Below are positions 14,789 to 23,471 of a stretch of 48,652 nt of DNA, piece after piece (the stretch's first letter is position 1; each line of letters starts with the position of its first letter). The position numbers were made by a program, and so were the translations under genes. The notes below the pieces were generated by a model. It made no database searches, was not told the origin of the DNA, and saw only the letters and a program-made list of their open reading frames with translations. Origin of the DNA: Candidatus Hebobacterum abditum (GTDB lineage Bacteria > Armatimonadota > Hebobacteria > Hebobacterales > Hebobacteraceae). Location of the stretch: positions 1 to 48,652 of the forward strand of contig JALGXW010000028.1 of assembly GCA_029821875.1 (NCBI GenBank). Direction: 5' to 3'.

Positions 14789-16081
14789 ATGCCTGCGACA
14801 AAGATCGTCTTCATCGGTGGGGGGAGTTTTCACTGGGGGCCGGATATCATCCGGGACCTGATCGTGACGCCGGAACTGAGCGGCTCGACCCTCGTGCTTC
14901 ACGACCTGAATCACGAGGCCGCGGAGACCAACCGCGTGATCGCCGAGCTTCTCAGGGAGAGGGCGGGCGCCGATTTCACCATCGAGGTGACCGACGACCT
15001 CCGGGCGGCGCTCGATGGGGCCGGCTACGTCATCGTCGCCATCGCCACGGGTGGGTTGGAGGCCTGGCGGCTCGACATGGAGATCCCCGACAAGCACGGC
15101 GTGCGCCAGACCATCGCCGACACCGTCGGGCCCGGGGGGTGGAGCAGAGGCCTGCGGACCATCCCCGTCATGATCGACATCGCCCGCGATATGGAGCAGG
15201 TCTGCCCCGAGGCCTGGCTGCTCAACGTCACCAACCCGATGACGACGCTCACCCGCAGCGTGCACAAAGAGACCGGCATCCCCTGCATCGGCCTCTGCCA
15301 CGAGATGTTCCACTGCATGCATGAGCTCGCGCCGATGCTCGGCGCTGAGCCCGCGGAGGTACACTTCAAGGGGGCCGGCATCAACCACTGCGCGTGGATG
15401 CTGGAGATCAAGGTGCGCGGCGAGGACGGGCTGGAGCTGGTCCGCCGCTACTGGAAGGAGAACGGCTACCCGAAGGATACCGTTGGGCCGCTGCTGTTCG
15501 AGATCTTCGGCTACCTGCCGATCTGGCGCGGGCGGCACCTGTCGGAGTTCTTCCCTCACTTCCTGACGCCCGAGTCCGGATACGGCGAGAAGTACGGCTT
15601 CCTCGATCAAATGGTGACGGTCAAGGATCGCTACGCCTCCCGCAAGCGCGGCTATGAGCGCTGGCTGAAGATGCGGGAGGGCGAGCACCTGCCCGAGCTG
15701 AAGATCGGCGGCGAGCCGATCGCCCCGATCATCACCGCCCTCGAAGGAGGCGAGCCGATCACGGTGCCTGTGAACTGGCCCAACATCGGCCAGGTGGCGA
15801 ACTTCCCGCCTGACGTCGTCGTCGAGACGAAGGCCATAGTCGATCACCGCGGCGTCTCGCCTATCACGGCGGGGCCGCTGCCGCCGGGAATTCGCGCCGT
15901 CTTGAGCCCTCACATGGAGAACCAGGAACTCATCGTCGAGGCCGCAGTGACGGGGGACAAAGAGGTGGCGTTCCAGGCTCTGTTTAGCGACCCTCTCGTG
16001 AGGGACTTGGACAGTGCCCGCGCTATCTTCGAGGAGCTGCTCGCCGCGCATGCGGAGCATCTGCCGCAGTTCGGCGGCTGA
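14789..16081 (+). CDS. Glycoside hydrolase family 4, second paralogue
   Basis: A 430-residue protein. ATG 14789 follows GGAGGAGG; the frame is open much further upstream, but that part is antisense to the other GH4 gene and reads as noise. The Rossmann motif KIVFIGGGSFHWGPD, NVTNPMTTLTR, Cys170 in GLCHEMFH and His200 in AGINHCAW show the NAD+ site and metal site. A long aromatic segment (YGFLDQMVTVKDRYASRKRG) differs from the divergent paralogue, so the two probably cleave different glycosides. The next gene on the strand, 90 bases on, is a URO-D protein, and the two may be co-transcribed. Confidence 0.93.
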   Translation: MPATKIVFIGGGSFHWGPDIIRDLIVTPELSGSTLVLHDLNHEAAETNRVIAELLRERAGADFTIEVTDDLRAALDGAGYVIVAIATGGLEAWRLDMEIPDKHGVRQTIADTVGPGGWSRGLRTIPVMIDIARDMEQVCPEAWLLNVTNPMTTLTRSVHKETGIPCIGLCHEMFHCMHELAPMLGAEPAEVHFKGAGINHCAWMLEIKVRGEDGLELVRRYWKENGYPKDTVGPLLFEIFGYLPIWRGRHLSEFFPHFLTPESGYGEKYGFLDQMVTVKDRYASRKRGYERWLKMREGEHLPELKIGGEPIAPIITALEGGEPITVPVNWPNIGQVANFPPDVVVETKAIVDHRGVSPITAGPLPPGIRAVLSPHMENQELIVEAAVTGDKEVAFQALFSDPLVRDLDSARAIFEELLAAHAEHLPQFGG

Positions 16082-16171
16082 GCGAGGGACCGCCATGGCT
16101 GCCGACAGGGGAGGCGTCAATCGGCGCGGAACCCTCCGAGTGTCCTCAGAACACGAGAGATTGGCGCAGAT

Positions 16172-17242
16172 ATGACCATGTCACCCAGAGAACGCGTCCT
16201 CACCGCCCTGCGCCGGGAGCGGCCGGATCAGGTACCGAAGCACTTCGATCTCACGCCCGGGCTGATCGATGAGTTCCGGCGTCGGACGGGCGAGGAGGAC
16301 TATGCCGAGTACTTCCGGCTGGAGCCTCGGGGGGCAGGGATCTCCGGGACCTGCCAGCCGCGTGACTTCACGCCATATCTGGGCGATGTGCCGGAGGTCG
16401 ATCACCACGACGAGTGGGGCGTCGGGGCGGTCATGGCTGGCTTCCACCATTTCGAGCGCATGGTCCATCCCCTGCGCAATGCCAAGTCGCCCCGAGACAT
16501 CGCGAGCTACCCGTGGCCAGATGTGCTCGCGCCCTATCGCTGGCGCTCCGTCGGCGATGGTGTCGAGAGATGGCACAACCGAGGCTATGCCGTGTGCGGC
16601 AGTCCGCCGGGTGCCTGCGGCGGATCGCTGTATGAGACGTGCTGGTATCTGCGCGGGCAGGAGCAACTCCTCGTCGATCTCTACGAGAACCCGGACCTCG
16701 CCACCGCCCTGCTGGACACCGTCAATAACACAATGATCGAGGCGACTCGCCGCCTGGCCCACGCCGAGATCGACATACTTCGCCTCGGCGACGATGTAGG
16801 CTCACAGCGGGCGATGCTGATGAGTCCGGAGACGTGGCGAGAGTGGCTCAAGCCGAGGCTGCGCAACGTCATTGGCACGGCGAAGGCCGCCAAGCCGGAT
16901 ATGCTCGTCTTCTACCACAGCGACGGCAACATAGAGCCCATCATCCCGGATCTGATCGAGATCGGGCTCGACATCCTCAACCCCGTGCAACCCGAGTGCA
17001 TGGACCCGGCTGAGCTCAAGCGGGAGTACGGCCGCGACCTCGCATTCTGGGGCACGATCGGAACCCAGACCACGATGCCCTTCGGAGATGTCGAGGAAGT
17101 CCGTCGCGTGGTGAAGGAGCGGGTCGAGACGGTCGGCCCCGAGGGCCTTCTTCTCGCGCCGACTCACGTGCTGGAGCCCGACGTGCCCTGGGAGAACATC
17201 GTGGCGTTCGTGGAGGCGGTGGAGGAGTTCGGCACCGGGTAG
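16172..17242 (+). CDS. Uroporphyrinogen decarboxylase (URO-D) superfamily protein, second paralogue
   Basis: A 356-residue TIM-barrel protein beginning MTMSPRERVLTALRRERPDQVP, the characteristic N-terminus of this superfamily. Other marks are GSLYETCWYLRGQEQLLVDL, DILRLGDDVGSQRAMLMSPE, VFYHSDGNIEPIIPDLIEIG (HSDG is usual in the non-heme branch), LNPVQPECMD and FWGTIGTQTTMPFG. The similarity to catabolic methyltransferase-like members is greater than to HemE. Its neighbours are GH4 upstream and a MEDS-domain gene downstream; no tetrapyrrole gene is near. The role is unknown; a part in carbohydrate or methoxy-compound metabolism is inference from context. Confidence 0.88.
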   Translation: MTMSPRERVLTALRRERPDQVPKHFDLTPGLIDEFRRRTGEEDYAEYFRLEPRGAGISGTCQPRDFTPYLGDVPEVDHHDEWGVGAVMAGFHHFERMVHPLRNAKSPRDIASYPWPDVLAPYRWRSVGDGVERWHNRGYAVCGSPPGACGGSLYETCWYLRGQEQLLVDLYENPDLATALLDTVNNTMIEATRRLAHAEIDILRLGDDVGSQRAMLMSPETWREWLKPRLRNVIGTAKAAKPDMLVFYHSDGNIEPIIPDLIEIGLDILNPVQPECMDPAELKREYGRDLAFWGTIGTQTTMPFGDVEEVRRVVKERVETVGPEGLLLAPTHVLEPDVPWENIVAFVEAVEEFGTG

Positions 17243-17322
17243 GAGCCGCCAGCCGCATGTTGTGTGGGAGAGACATAGGCGAGCGCTTCCAGGGGGTAGG
17301 ATAGCGGCGGAGGGTACGCACC

Positions 17323-17943
17323 ATGACCGATCCCATGGCTTTCGGCCACGGCGATCTCCGCTTCTCCTGGGGAGACCATATCTGTACGATCTTCGAGAAC
17401 CGCGAGCAGCAGATGGCGGTCATGGTCCCGTTCATGGCGCATGGCCTGGCGGCAGGCCAGCGCTGTGTGTGGGCCTCGCCGGAAACGGCCGCAGACGAGT
17501 TCCGGCGGTCCCTCACGAGGGCGGGCGGAGATGTGCCGACACTGGAGGCATCCGGCCAACTCCTCATCATCCCGGACGTCGACTACTACCTCCATGACGG
17601 CATCTTCCAGCCAGAGCGCACACTGGCACTGGCGGCCACGCTCTACGAAGACAGCGTCCGCGAGGGCTACACTGGGATACGCGCGACAGGCGACGTCTCG
17701 TGGCTGGCGAGTGGCCCGGTGGATCTGGACTTGTGGGAAGGATATGAGCATCAGTTCACGGAGCACATGCGAGGGAAGCCGGTGGTCACGGTATGCCAGT
17801 ACGACCAGCGCAGGTTCTCCGGCGAATTCGTGGTGGCGGCGCTGCACACGCACCCGATCGTCATCCTTGGAGAGACCGTGTGCCAGAACCCGTTCCTGAC
17901 GTCGCCCCCGGAGGAGTTCGAAGAGCGCCGACAGGTGCATTGA
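17323..17943 (+). CDS. MEDS (DcmR-like sensory) domain protein
   Basis: A 206-residue protein made of a single MEDS domain, named for the sensory part of the dichloromethane regulator DcmR and methanogen signal proteins. Diagnostic segments are FSWGDHICTIFENREQQ at the N-terminus, the aromatic DVDYYLHDGIFQPERTL in the middle, IRATGDVSWLASG and VTVCQYDQRRFSGEFV near the end. The fold is RecA/KaiC-like without an intact Walker A motif. No kinase, HTH or other output domain is fused, so it must act through partners or may bind a small ligand. It follows the URO-D gene by 80 bases on the same strand. A GC-rich hairpin terminator lies behind it. Confidence 0.85.
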   Translation: MTDPMAFGHGDLRFSWGDHICTIFENREQQMAVMVPFMAHGLAAGQRCVWASPETAADEFRRSLTRAGGDVPTLEASGQLLIIPDVDYYLHDGIFQPERTLALAATLYEDSVREGYTGIRATGDVSWLASGPVDLDLWEGYEHQFTEHMRGKPVVTVCQYDQRRFSGEFVVAALHTHPIVILGETVCQNPFLTSPPEEFEERRQVH

Positions 17944-17984
17944 GAACATCCCCGCCTGGACCCGGCGGCCCGTAAGCTCCGTCG

Positions 17985-18021
17985 ATCGGCCGCCCGGCCG
18001 GCAGCAGGCCGGCTGGTCGAT
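17985..18021. terminator. Bidirectional hairpin terminator candidate
   Basis: Bases 17985-17999 can pair with 18007-18021 (15-bp stem, one mismatch, two G-T pairs, 7-base loop). It lies between the convergent MEDS gene and secreted-protein gene. No long T tract follows on either side, so it may act as a roadblock-type or Rho-assisted terminator. Confidence 0.5.
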
Positions 18022-18038
18022 GGGCGCAACCGGATCCG

Positions 18039-18905
18039 CTAGCCGAAGCCCATGAAGAGCATCACGAAGGCGCTCTTAACCGCCCTGGCGGCCTCGGGGA
18101 TGTCCTCGTATAGCCCCACCGCGACTATCTCGTCCAGCTCCGCCAGCGCGTGTGCCTCCAGCTGCATGCCCATCGAGTACCTGCGCATGTTTCCCCGCGG
18201 TGGGCGCTGCTTGGCCAGCCGGCGGTAGGCTTCGAGCAGCTTGGCCAGCTCTACCTCGAAGTCCTCGACGTTCTCCGGTGTCACACCTCCGTGCTCGGCA
18301 CCAATCGCCCACTTCACGACCGGCTCCATCACCACGTGATAGCGGGTGAGCTCGTCGCCGAACCACCGAAGGCCGTTCCGCTCCCGGATGCCCAACCAGA
18401 TCCAGCGCACTCGCTCGAGGGCCTCGTGGGATTCCTTCATCTGTCCGGCGTGAAGGTGCCATTCCGCTATGTGAAGATAGCCAGTGATTGTGGCCAGGTC
18501 GGACTGCCAGCGCTCGTCGTCTGCGAACTCGGGCGGGGGCGCCTTGTGGTAGCTGCTCAGCAGCTCGTACCACTGTTCACGGCAATTGGAGACCGGTCGT
18601 TTCGCACCCTCCTCCGTCCCGCCCGACGTCGCAAGAAGGGAGCGCTTGTAGGAGAGGTTCCACGTGAGATAGGATGCCTCAAACTCCGAGCGAGGGACGA
18701 CGGCCGCGGGCCCCCTTCTCCCAGCCATCCGCCCGCGCCGCCCCCGGGCCGGCCCCCTCCCCGGACCCCGGCGCCGGCCGTTGGCGCGAGCAACGCCCTG
18801 CCCCGGGCCGGCGGCCTCTGCTCGAGGCGCTGCCAGGACAAGCCCCGCCAGCACTCCCAGGCACGTCGCCGAGATGATCGCTCGGCGTCCCCAACTGACG
18901 AGCAC
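18039..18905 (-). CDS. Secreted Arg/Gly-rich N-terminal, helical C-terminal protein
   Basis: A 288-residue protein. I prefer GTG 18903-18905, because AAAGGGGAAG sits right upstream and the product then begins with a signal peptide (basic start, hydrophobic IISATCLGVLAGLVLAA, likely cleavage after AEA). A longer ATG frame starts at 18941. A low-complexity Arg/Gly/Pro stretch follows (about residues 32-68), then a mostly helical region with conserved-looking SYKRSLLATSGG, NCREQWYELL, WHLHAGQMKESHEALERVR and RYHVVMEPVVKWAIG. I recognise no family. The Arg/Gly tail may bind polyanions such as surface polysaccharide or nucleic acid; that is speculation. It ends convergent to the MEDS gene. Confidence 0.7.
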   Translation of the reverse strand: MLVSWGRRAIISATCLGVLAGLVLAAPRAEAAGPGQGVARANGRRRGPGRGPARGRRGRMAGRRGPAAVVPRSEFEASYLTWNLSYKRSLLATSGGTEEGAKRPVSNCREQWYELLSSYHKAPPPEFADDERWQSDLATITGYLHIAEWHLHAGQMKESHEALERVRWIWLGIRERNGLRWFGDELTRYHVVMEPVVKWAIGAEHGGVTPENVEDFEVELAKLLEAYRRLAKQRPPRGNMRRYSMGMQLEAHALAELDEIVAVGLYEDIPEAARAVKSAFVMLFMGFG

Positions 18906-19068
18906 TGCTTCCCCTTTCCGCCCTGCCGTGGGATCGGACACTGCCAGCCGTCACGGCCAGGCGCAGACGACGTTACAGACCTGACTTCGTAGGGAACGAG
19001 CGCGCCCCTTCCACGTCGGCGCGCCAAATGGGGAGATGTATGGGAACCGCGCAGGCCGTGCCAGCCGA

Positions 19069-19935
19069 CTAGCCCTTCATCCCGCTGAGCGCGATGCCGC
19101 GGGTGAAGTACCGCTGGCCGGCCAGGAAGATGAGGAGGACGGGAATGGTCACCACCACCGTCCCCGCCATGAGCAGGTCCCAGCTCGTCGTGTACTGGGT
19201 CTGGAAGACCTGAAGGCCGACCTGGAGGGTCTTCATGGAGTCTTTGCTCATGATGAGCAGCGGCCAGAGGAACTCATTCCAGGCGGCGGTGAAGGTGAAG
19301 ATCCCCAGCGTGGCCAAGGCCGGCTTGGACAGGGGAAGGATGATGCGCCAGTAGATGCCGGCCTCCGAGCAGCCGTCTATCCGGGCCGCGTCCTCCAGCT
19401 CCCGCGGCAGTGTCATGAAGAACTGCCGTAGTAGGAAGATGCCGAAGGCCCCGACGGCCATCGGCAGGACGAGGCCGGGGTAGCTGTTCAGCAGACCGTG
19501 GCCGCCGGCCCCGAGGATGTCGTTGCCGCCGACCAGCGGCCAGTGTCTCAGCATGATGAACACCGGCACCATCGTCACCTGGGCCGGGATCATCATTGTG
19601 CCCAGCACCAGAACGAAGAGCACATTCCGGCCGCGGAACTGCAGGCGAGCGAACGCATAGGCTGCCATCGAGCAGAAGAGAAGGTTGGAGACCGTAACGG
19701 CCCCCGCGTAGATGATCGTGTTGATGAAGTAGCGTCCGAAGGGGGCCGCCTGCATCGCCTCGCGGTAGTTGTCCCATCTCCACTCGCCCGGAATCCAGAC
19801 GGGCGGGAAGCGGAAGATCTCGGACTCGGGCTTGAGCGAAGTGGAGATCATCCACAGAAACGGCAGGATCATCGTGAACGCGCCCACCGCGAGCACGACA
19901 TGCAAGACCGATGGCTTGACGATTCTGCGCATCAT
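19069..19935 (-). CDS. Carbohydrate ABC transporter permease (MalG/UgpE type)
   Basis: A 288-residue inner-membrane permease with six predicted membrane segments. The EAA loop, which contacts the ATPase, reads ELEDAARIDGCSEAGIYWRI (about 191-210). The N-terminal ILPFLWMISTSLKPESEIF, NTIIYAGAVTV and the ending GIALSGMKG are characteristic of the MalG side of CUT1 sugar importers. Its ATG overlaps the stop of the first permease gene as ATGA, so the two are translationally coupled. No ATPase gene follows; a shared MsmX/UgpC-type ATPase elsewhere in the genome is the usual solution. Confidence 0.95.
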   Translation of the reverse strand: MMRRIVKPSVLHVVLAVGAFTMILPFLWMISTSLKPESEIFRFPPVWIPGEWRWDNYREAMQAAPFGRYFINTIIYAGAVTVSNLLFCSMAAYAFARLQFRGRNVLFVLVLGTMMIPAQVTMVPVFIMLRHWPLVGGNDILGAGGHGLLNSYPGLVLPMAVGAFGIFLLRQFFMTLPRELEDAARIDGCSEAGIYWRIILPLSKPALATLGIFTFTAAWNEFLWPLLIMSKDSMKTLQVGLQVFQTQYTTSWDLLMAGTVVVTIPVLLIFLAGQRYFTRGIALSGMKG

Positions 19936-20870
19936 ACGTACTCGACCTCGCCGCCGCGCAGGAGGCGGAGGTTAATCAGCGACATCACGAAGATGATGCC
20001 GAACAGCACGAACGCCATCGCCGAGGCATATCCCATCTTCATGAAGCTGAAGGCGTTCTGGAAGATCTGGTGCACGATCACCGTCGTCGCGTTGTTCGGC
20101 CCGCCGTTCGTCATCACATAGACCTGCGCGAAGACCTGAGAGGCGCCGATGACTGAAACCACGAGGATGAAGGCCGTCGTCGGCTTCAACAGTGGCCAGG
20201 TAATAGAGCGAAACCGCTGCCACGGCGTGGCGCCGTCGATGATCGCCGCCTCGTAGAGATGGTCCGGTATGCCCTGCAGGCCGGCGAGGTAGATCACCAT
20301 GTTGTAGCCGAGCCCGCGCCAGATCGACATGGCGATGATGGCGGGCATGGCCTGGCCGGGGTCGGCCAGCCAGGTCTGGGGAGCGATCAGGACCTCCCGC
20401 CCCGCGACGAAGCTCAGCCCGCGAGAGAGCAGCTCCAGCGCGTAGTTGAGCAGCCCGTAGTTGGGATCGTAGATCCACATCCACACCAGCGACACGGCCA
20501 CGAGACTCGTGACGACGGGAAGGTAGTAGGTCGTTCGATAGAGCGTCACTCCCCTGAGCCCGGCGTTCAGCAGCAGCGCGAGCCCTAGCGCGAGCGCCAT
20601 CCCGATCGGGATTGTCCCGATGGCATACTGGGCCGTGTTGCGTAGAGAGAGATAGAAGACACCGCGGTTGCCGATATCCTCGGCGATTCGGGCGTAGTTG
20701 TCCGCGCCGATCCACCTGGGCGAGTGGATGATGTCGTAGCGGCAGAACGACAGATAGAACGCCGCCACAACCGGGATCAGGACGAAGAGGAAGAACAGCG
20801 CCAGCCCGGGTGTGAGGAACACCGAGGCCGTGCGCACTTGGCTCTTCGCGATCGGGGTGGTTCGCCCCAT
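19932..20870 (-). CDS. Carbohydrate ABC transporter permease (MalF/UgpA type)
   Basis: A 312-residue membrane protein, partner of the downstream MalG-type permease. After a short cytoplasmic start come FLTPGLALFFLFVLIPVVAAFYLSF-like first membrane segment features, NTAQYAIGTIPIGMALALGLALLL, and the EAA loop LYEAAIIDGATPWQRFRSI (about 206-224). The ending VYVMTNGGPNNAT then a final membrane helix is standard for CUT1 systems. It lies 123 bases downstream of the solute-binding protein gene. Monosaccharide versus oligosaccharide preference cannot be told. Confidence 0.95.
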   Translation of the reverse strand: MGRTTPIAKSQVRTASVFLTPGLALFFLFVLIPVVAAFYLSFCRYDIIHSPRWIGADNYARIAEDIGNRGVFYLSLRNTAQYAIGTIPIGMALALGLALLLNAGLRGVTLYRTTYYLPVVTSLVAVSLVWMWIYDPNYGLLNYALELLSRGLSFVAGREVLIAPQTWLADPGQAMPAIIAMSIWRGLGYNMVIYLAGLQGIPDHLYEAAIIDGATPWQRFRSITWPLLKPTTAFILVVSVIGASQVFAQVYVMTNGGPNNATTVIVHQIFQNAFSFMKMGYASAMAFVLFGIIFVMSLINLRLLRGGEVEYV

Positions 20871-20993
20871 GCTCCCTGCTATCGCAACCCCGCGGCGACG
20901 GTCAGCAGCGCCGGTCGCCCCCTTTCTCTTGCTTTACCACGGCGGCGAGTCAGCACACTACAGCTACGGTCTCGGCACGATGTGCCGAGGCTT

Positions 20994-22271
20994 TCACTCG
21001 CTCCCGACCCGTTCGGCCAGCAAAGCGTCGAGTTCGCGGCTGTAGCCACGCAGGGCATCCTCCGGCGTCTTCGTTTGGTAGATCGCAGACTCCACGGCAC
21101 GTTGCAGGCCGGTTCGAATCTCGAACCACTCGGGAATGGCGGGGAGCGACCGGCCGTAGCGGTCCATCAGCGCGACGAACTCCTGGAGCTCCGGGTTCTG
21201 CTGCATGAACTCGGCCCCGGCCACCGCTGAGCGACGGGGTGGGATGAAGAACAGGGTCGCGTTGTAGGCCGCCAGGTTCGCCGGCTCCATGAGGAACGTC
21301 ATCAGCTTCCAGGCGAGCTCCTTGTGCTTGCTCTGGGGCGACATCGCCAGCCAGTCCGTGTAGACCGAGACGACCCTCCTCTTGCGGAGAGGCGTCGGTG
21401 CGATTCCGACCTTCGGCAGCAGCTCCGGCGCGTACTTCCTCACATTGTAGAGGCCGAACTGGTTGTTGATCTCCATCGCCGCCCGCTGGGAGGCGAAGAC
21501 TGGGATGGCGCCGCCCGCCTGCGGCATGCCGGCCGTCGGGCACACCTCGTACCTATGGTAGAGGTCGACGTAGAACTGAAGCGCCTCGGCCGCCTCGGGA
21601 CTATCGAGGAGCGACCGCGTGCCCTCGTCGTTGAAGATGCGGCCCCCGTTCTCCCACAGGAACTCCACGAATACCTGCCACGAGACCGCCACGTTCATGC
21701 CGGCCATCTCGAATACGGGGCCGCGCTTCACCGTCATCCGCCGCGCAGCCTCGGCCAGCTCCTCCCAGGTCTCGGGCGGATTGTCGAACCCGGCCGCTGA
21801 CAGCAGGTCTTTGCGATAGATAAGAACACGGGGCGCCGAGAGATAGGGGAGCCCGTACACTCTCCCTTGATAGACGCAGGTGTTCCACGAGGCCGGATAG
21901 TAGTCGTCGGCCTGTCCCCACTCGGCGATGTAGTCATCCAGGGGCGCGGCCATGCCGCGATAGGCAAGGCCGCCCACGTACTCGGCCCCGACCTGGAAGA
22001 CATCGGGTGCGACGCCTCCCGCGAAGCTGATGGTGAGCTTCTCGTCGAGGTGGGTCCAGGAGATGTACTGCGTGTTGACCTCCACACCGGGGTGGGCGGC
22101 TTCGAAGCGGGGCACGAGTTCCCCGTCGATCAGGTCACGCGTGTCCTGGTTGAAGTCGGCGATCCAGAGCTCGAGCTCGACGTGCTTCTCGCTCCCCGCG
22201 CATCCACACAGCACGAGCGCGACCAGGCCGAGCAGGAACCAGAGCAGCAGTTTTCCGGACCTATGAGACAA
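20994..22271 (-). CDS. Sugar ABC transporter solute-binding lipoprotein (family 1)
   Basis: A 425-residue extracytoplasmic binding protein. The N-terminus has a hydrophobic signal followed by LCGC (lipobox, Cys24), so it should be a lipoprotein. Family 1 features are a first strand VELELWIADFNQ, LVPRFEAAHPGVEV, GVAPDVFQVGAEYVGGLAYRG, YGLPYLSAPRVLIYRKDLL, PPETWEELAEAARRM and WKLMTFLMEPANLAAYN. The start is TTG 22269-22271, inside the last codons of the preceding methyltransferase-like gene (11-base overlap). No ATG is suitably placed. Tight coupling to the two membrane proteins upstream is therefore likely. Confidence 0.93.
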   Translation of the reverse strand: MSHRSGKLLLWFLLGLVALVLCGCAGSEKHVELELWIADFNQDTRDLIDGELVPRFEAAHPGVEVNTQYISWTHLDEKLTISFAGGVAPDVFQVGAEYVGGLAYRGMAAPLDDYIAEWGQADDYYPASWNTCVYQGRVYGLPYLSAPRVLIYRKDLLSAAGFDNPPETWEELAEAARRMTVKRGPVFEMAGMNVAVSWQVFVEFLWENGGRIFNDEGTRSLLDSPEAAEALQFYVDLYHRYEVCPTAGMPQAGGAIPVFASQRAAMEINNQFGLYNVRKYAPELLPKVGIAPTPLRKRRVVSVYTDWLAMSPQSKHKELAWKLMTFLMEPANLAAYNATLFFIPPRRSAVAGAEFMQQNPELQEFVALMDRYGRSLPAIPEWFEIRTGLQRAVESAIYQTKTPEDALRGYSRELDALLAERVGSE

Positions 22272-22800
22272 GATAGGGCTTCACGAACAGCAGTGCTGTG
22301 AGCGACGCGGTCACCACCACGTGATAGTGTTCGCGGTTCATCAGAACCAGAGACAACCGCCAGCGCCGCCCAGTCCCGCTTGCGGCGCGGCCGGGCAAGG
22401 GCACGATCAGCGGCACCGCGGCCGCGAACTGCGCGTGGGCGGCTCCGTAGGTGGTCCGCAGATGGCGCTCTTCTGAGAGCACCTGTCCCGCATAGAGAGC
22501 TGCAAACAGCGGAATGATCAGGACCCATCCCCAGATCACGTTCATCATGACGGCAAAGCCCACCGCCGCCACCGTGCTGCCCAGATAGAGAGGATGGCGG
22601 ACGAACCGATACGGTCCATCAGTGCACAGGTCGCCGCCCTTCTCCAGCATCCCCGCCGCCCACACCCGAACGACCATTCCCGCCAGGATGAGTGCGCTTC
22701 CGACCAGGTTCGTCGGGAATGCCGGCCGCGCCAGCACAAAGCCCACCACGGCGAGCACGAGATGGCCGTGGATTCGCCTGAGCTTACCGGCAAGCCTCAC
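22261..22800 (-). CDS. Isoprenylcysteine carboxyl methyltransferase-like membrane protein
   Basis: A 179-residue membrane protein with the ICMT/PEMT signature GPYRFVRHPLYLGSTV (about 63-78) and EERHLRTTYGAAHAQF (about 109-124), which form the SAM-binding pocket in this superfamily, plus four or so membrane helices. Bacterial members methylate lipids or small molecules or are uncharacterised; prenylated proteins are not expected. It lies 45 bases after a second member of the same superfamily and overlaps the start of the sugar-binding protein gene, an odd placement that suggests shared transcription. Confidence 0.85.
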   Translation of the reverse strand: MRLAGKLRRIHGHLVLAVVGFVLARPAFPTNLVGSALILAGMVVRVWAAGMLEKGGDLCTDGPYRFVRHPLYLGSTVAAVGFAVMMNVIWGWVLIIPLFAALYAGQVLSEERHLRTTYGAAHAQFAAAVPLIVPLPGRAASGTGRRWRLSLVLMNREHYHVVVTASLTALLFVKPYLVS

Positions 22801-22845
22801 TCACAACCCTTTCCGCGCCCGCGAAACCGGCGACGAGAGCCGAGA

Positions 22846-23463
22846 CTAGGAAGCACCCCAGAGCTTCCCCAGGGCCTCCAGCCGCAGCTTCAGCAGAATC
22901 AGGACCACGACGACGCCCGCCGCCACCCGCAGCTCGTGGTTCCGCCCCAGATCCGACCACGACCACCTCTCGTCCGATAGCTTCTGCCGCGGCGGCAGGG
23001 GAAGCCATCGTCTCACCTTGGCGCAGTACTCCCGATACTCCTCACCAAAGAGAGCGACCAGATGTCGCTCCTCGCCCAGCACTCGTGCCTGCGCGTAGAG
23101 CCAGAAGAAAGCGATGTAAGGCAAGACGATGAACCAGCGCCAGGTCAAGAGCGTCAGCCCCAGCCCCACGAAGAACCGACCCATGTACATCGGGTTGCGC
23201 AGCCACCCATATGGACCCGACTTCACCACTTGGATGTTCTTGCGGAGATGGGCCGCGGCCCAGAGCTGAAGAGACTCCCCGGCCAGCGCGACCGCCACGC
23301 CCGGCCACATCGGGCCCCGATCGGTGAACAGGAAGAGCACAGCCGCGGCCGGGATGGCGAGGAGGAACCGCAGCCGCGTTGCCATGCCCTGGACGCGCTC
23401 CACTAGGCCGGAGGTCAGAGCGCTTCGCGCTTCGGCGACGGGATCGGAGTTCTCGGTCGTCAT
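22846..23463 (-). CDS. Isoprenylcysteine carboxyl methyltransferase-like membrane protein
   Basis: A 205-residue membrane protein with the family signature SGPYGWLRNPMYMGRF and GEERHLVALFGEEYREYCAKVRRWLP, the SAM/headgroup site of the ICMT/PEMT superfamily. The canonical Arg-His-Pro is Arg-Asn-Pro here. A C-terminal hydrophobic helix follows. Two starts are possible. ATG 23461-23463 is only eight bases from a good -10 box, giving a leaderless mRNA. ATG 23383-23385 (MATRLRFLLAI) has a GGAG site and looks like a normal N-terminus for the family. I list the longer form. Confidence 0.82.
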   Translation of the reverse strand: MTTENSDPVAEARSALTSGLVERVQGMATRLRFLLAIPAAAVLFLFTDRGPMWPGVAVALAGESLQLWAAAHLRKNIQVVKSGPYGWLRNPMYMGRFFVGLGLTLLTWRWFIVLPYIAFFWLYAQARVLGEERHLVALFGEEYREYCAKVRRWLPLPPRQKLSDERWSWSDLGRNHELRVAAGVVVVLILLKLRLEALGKLWGAS

Positions 23464-23471
23464 CGCCGCCG

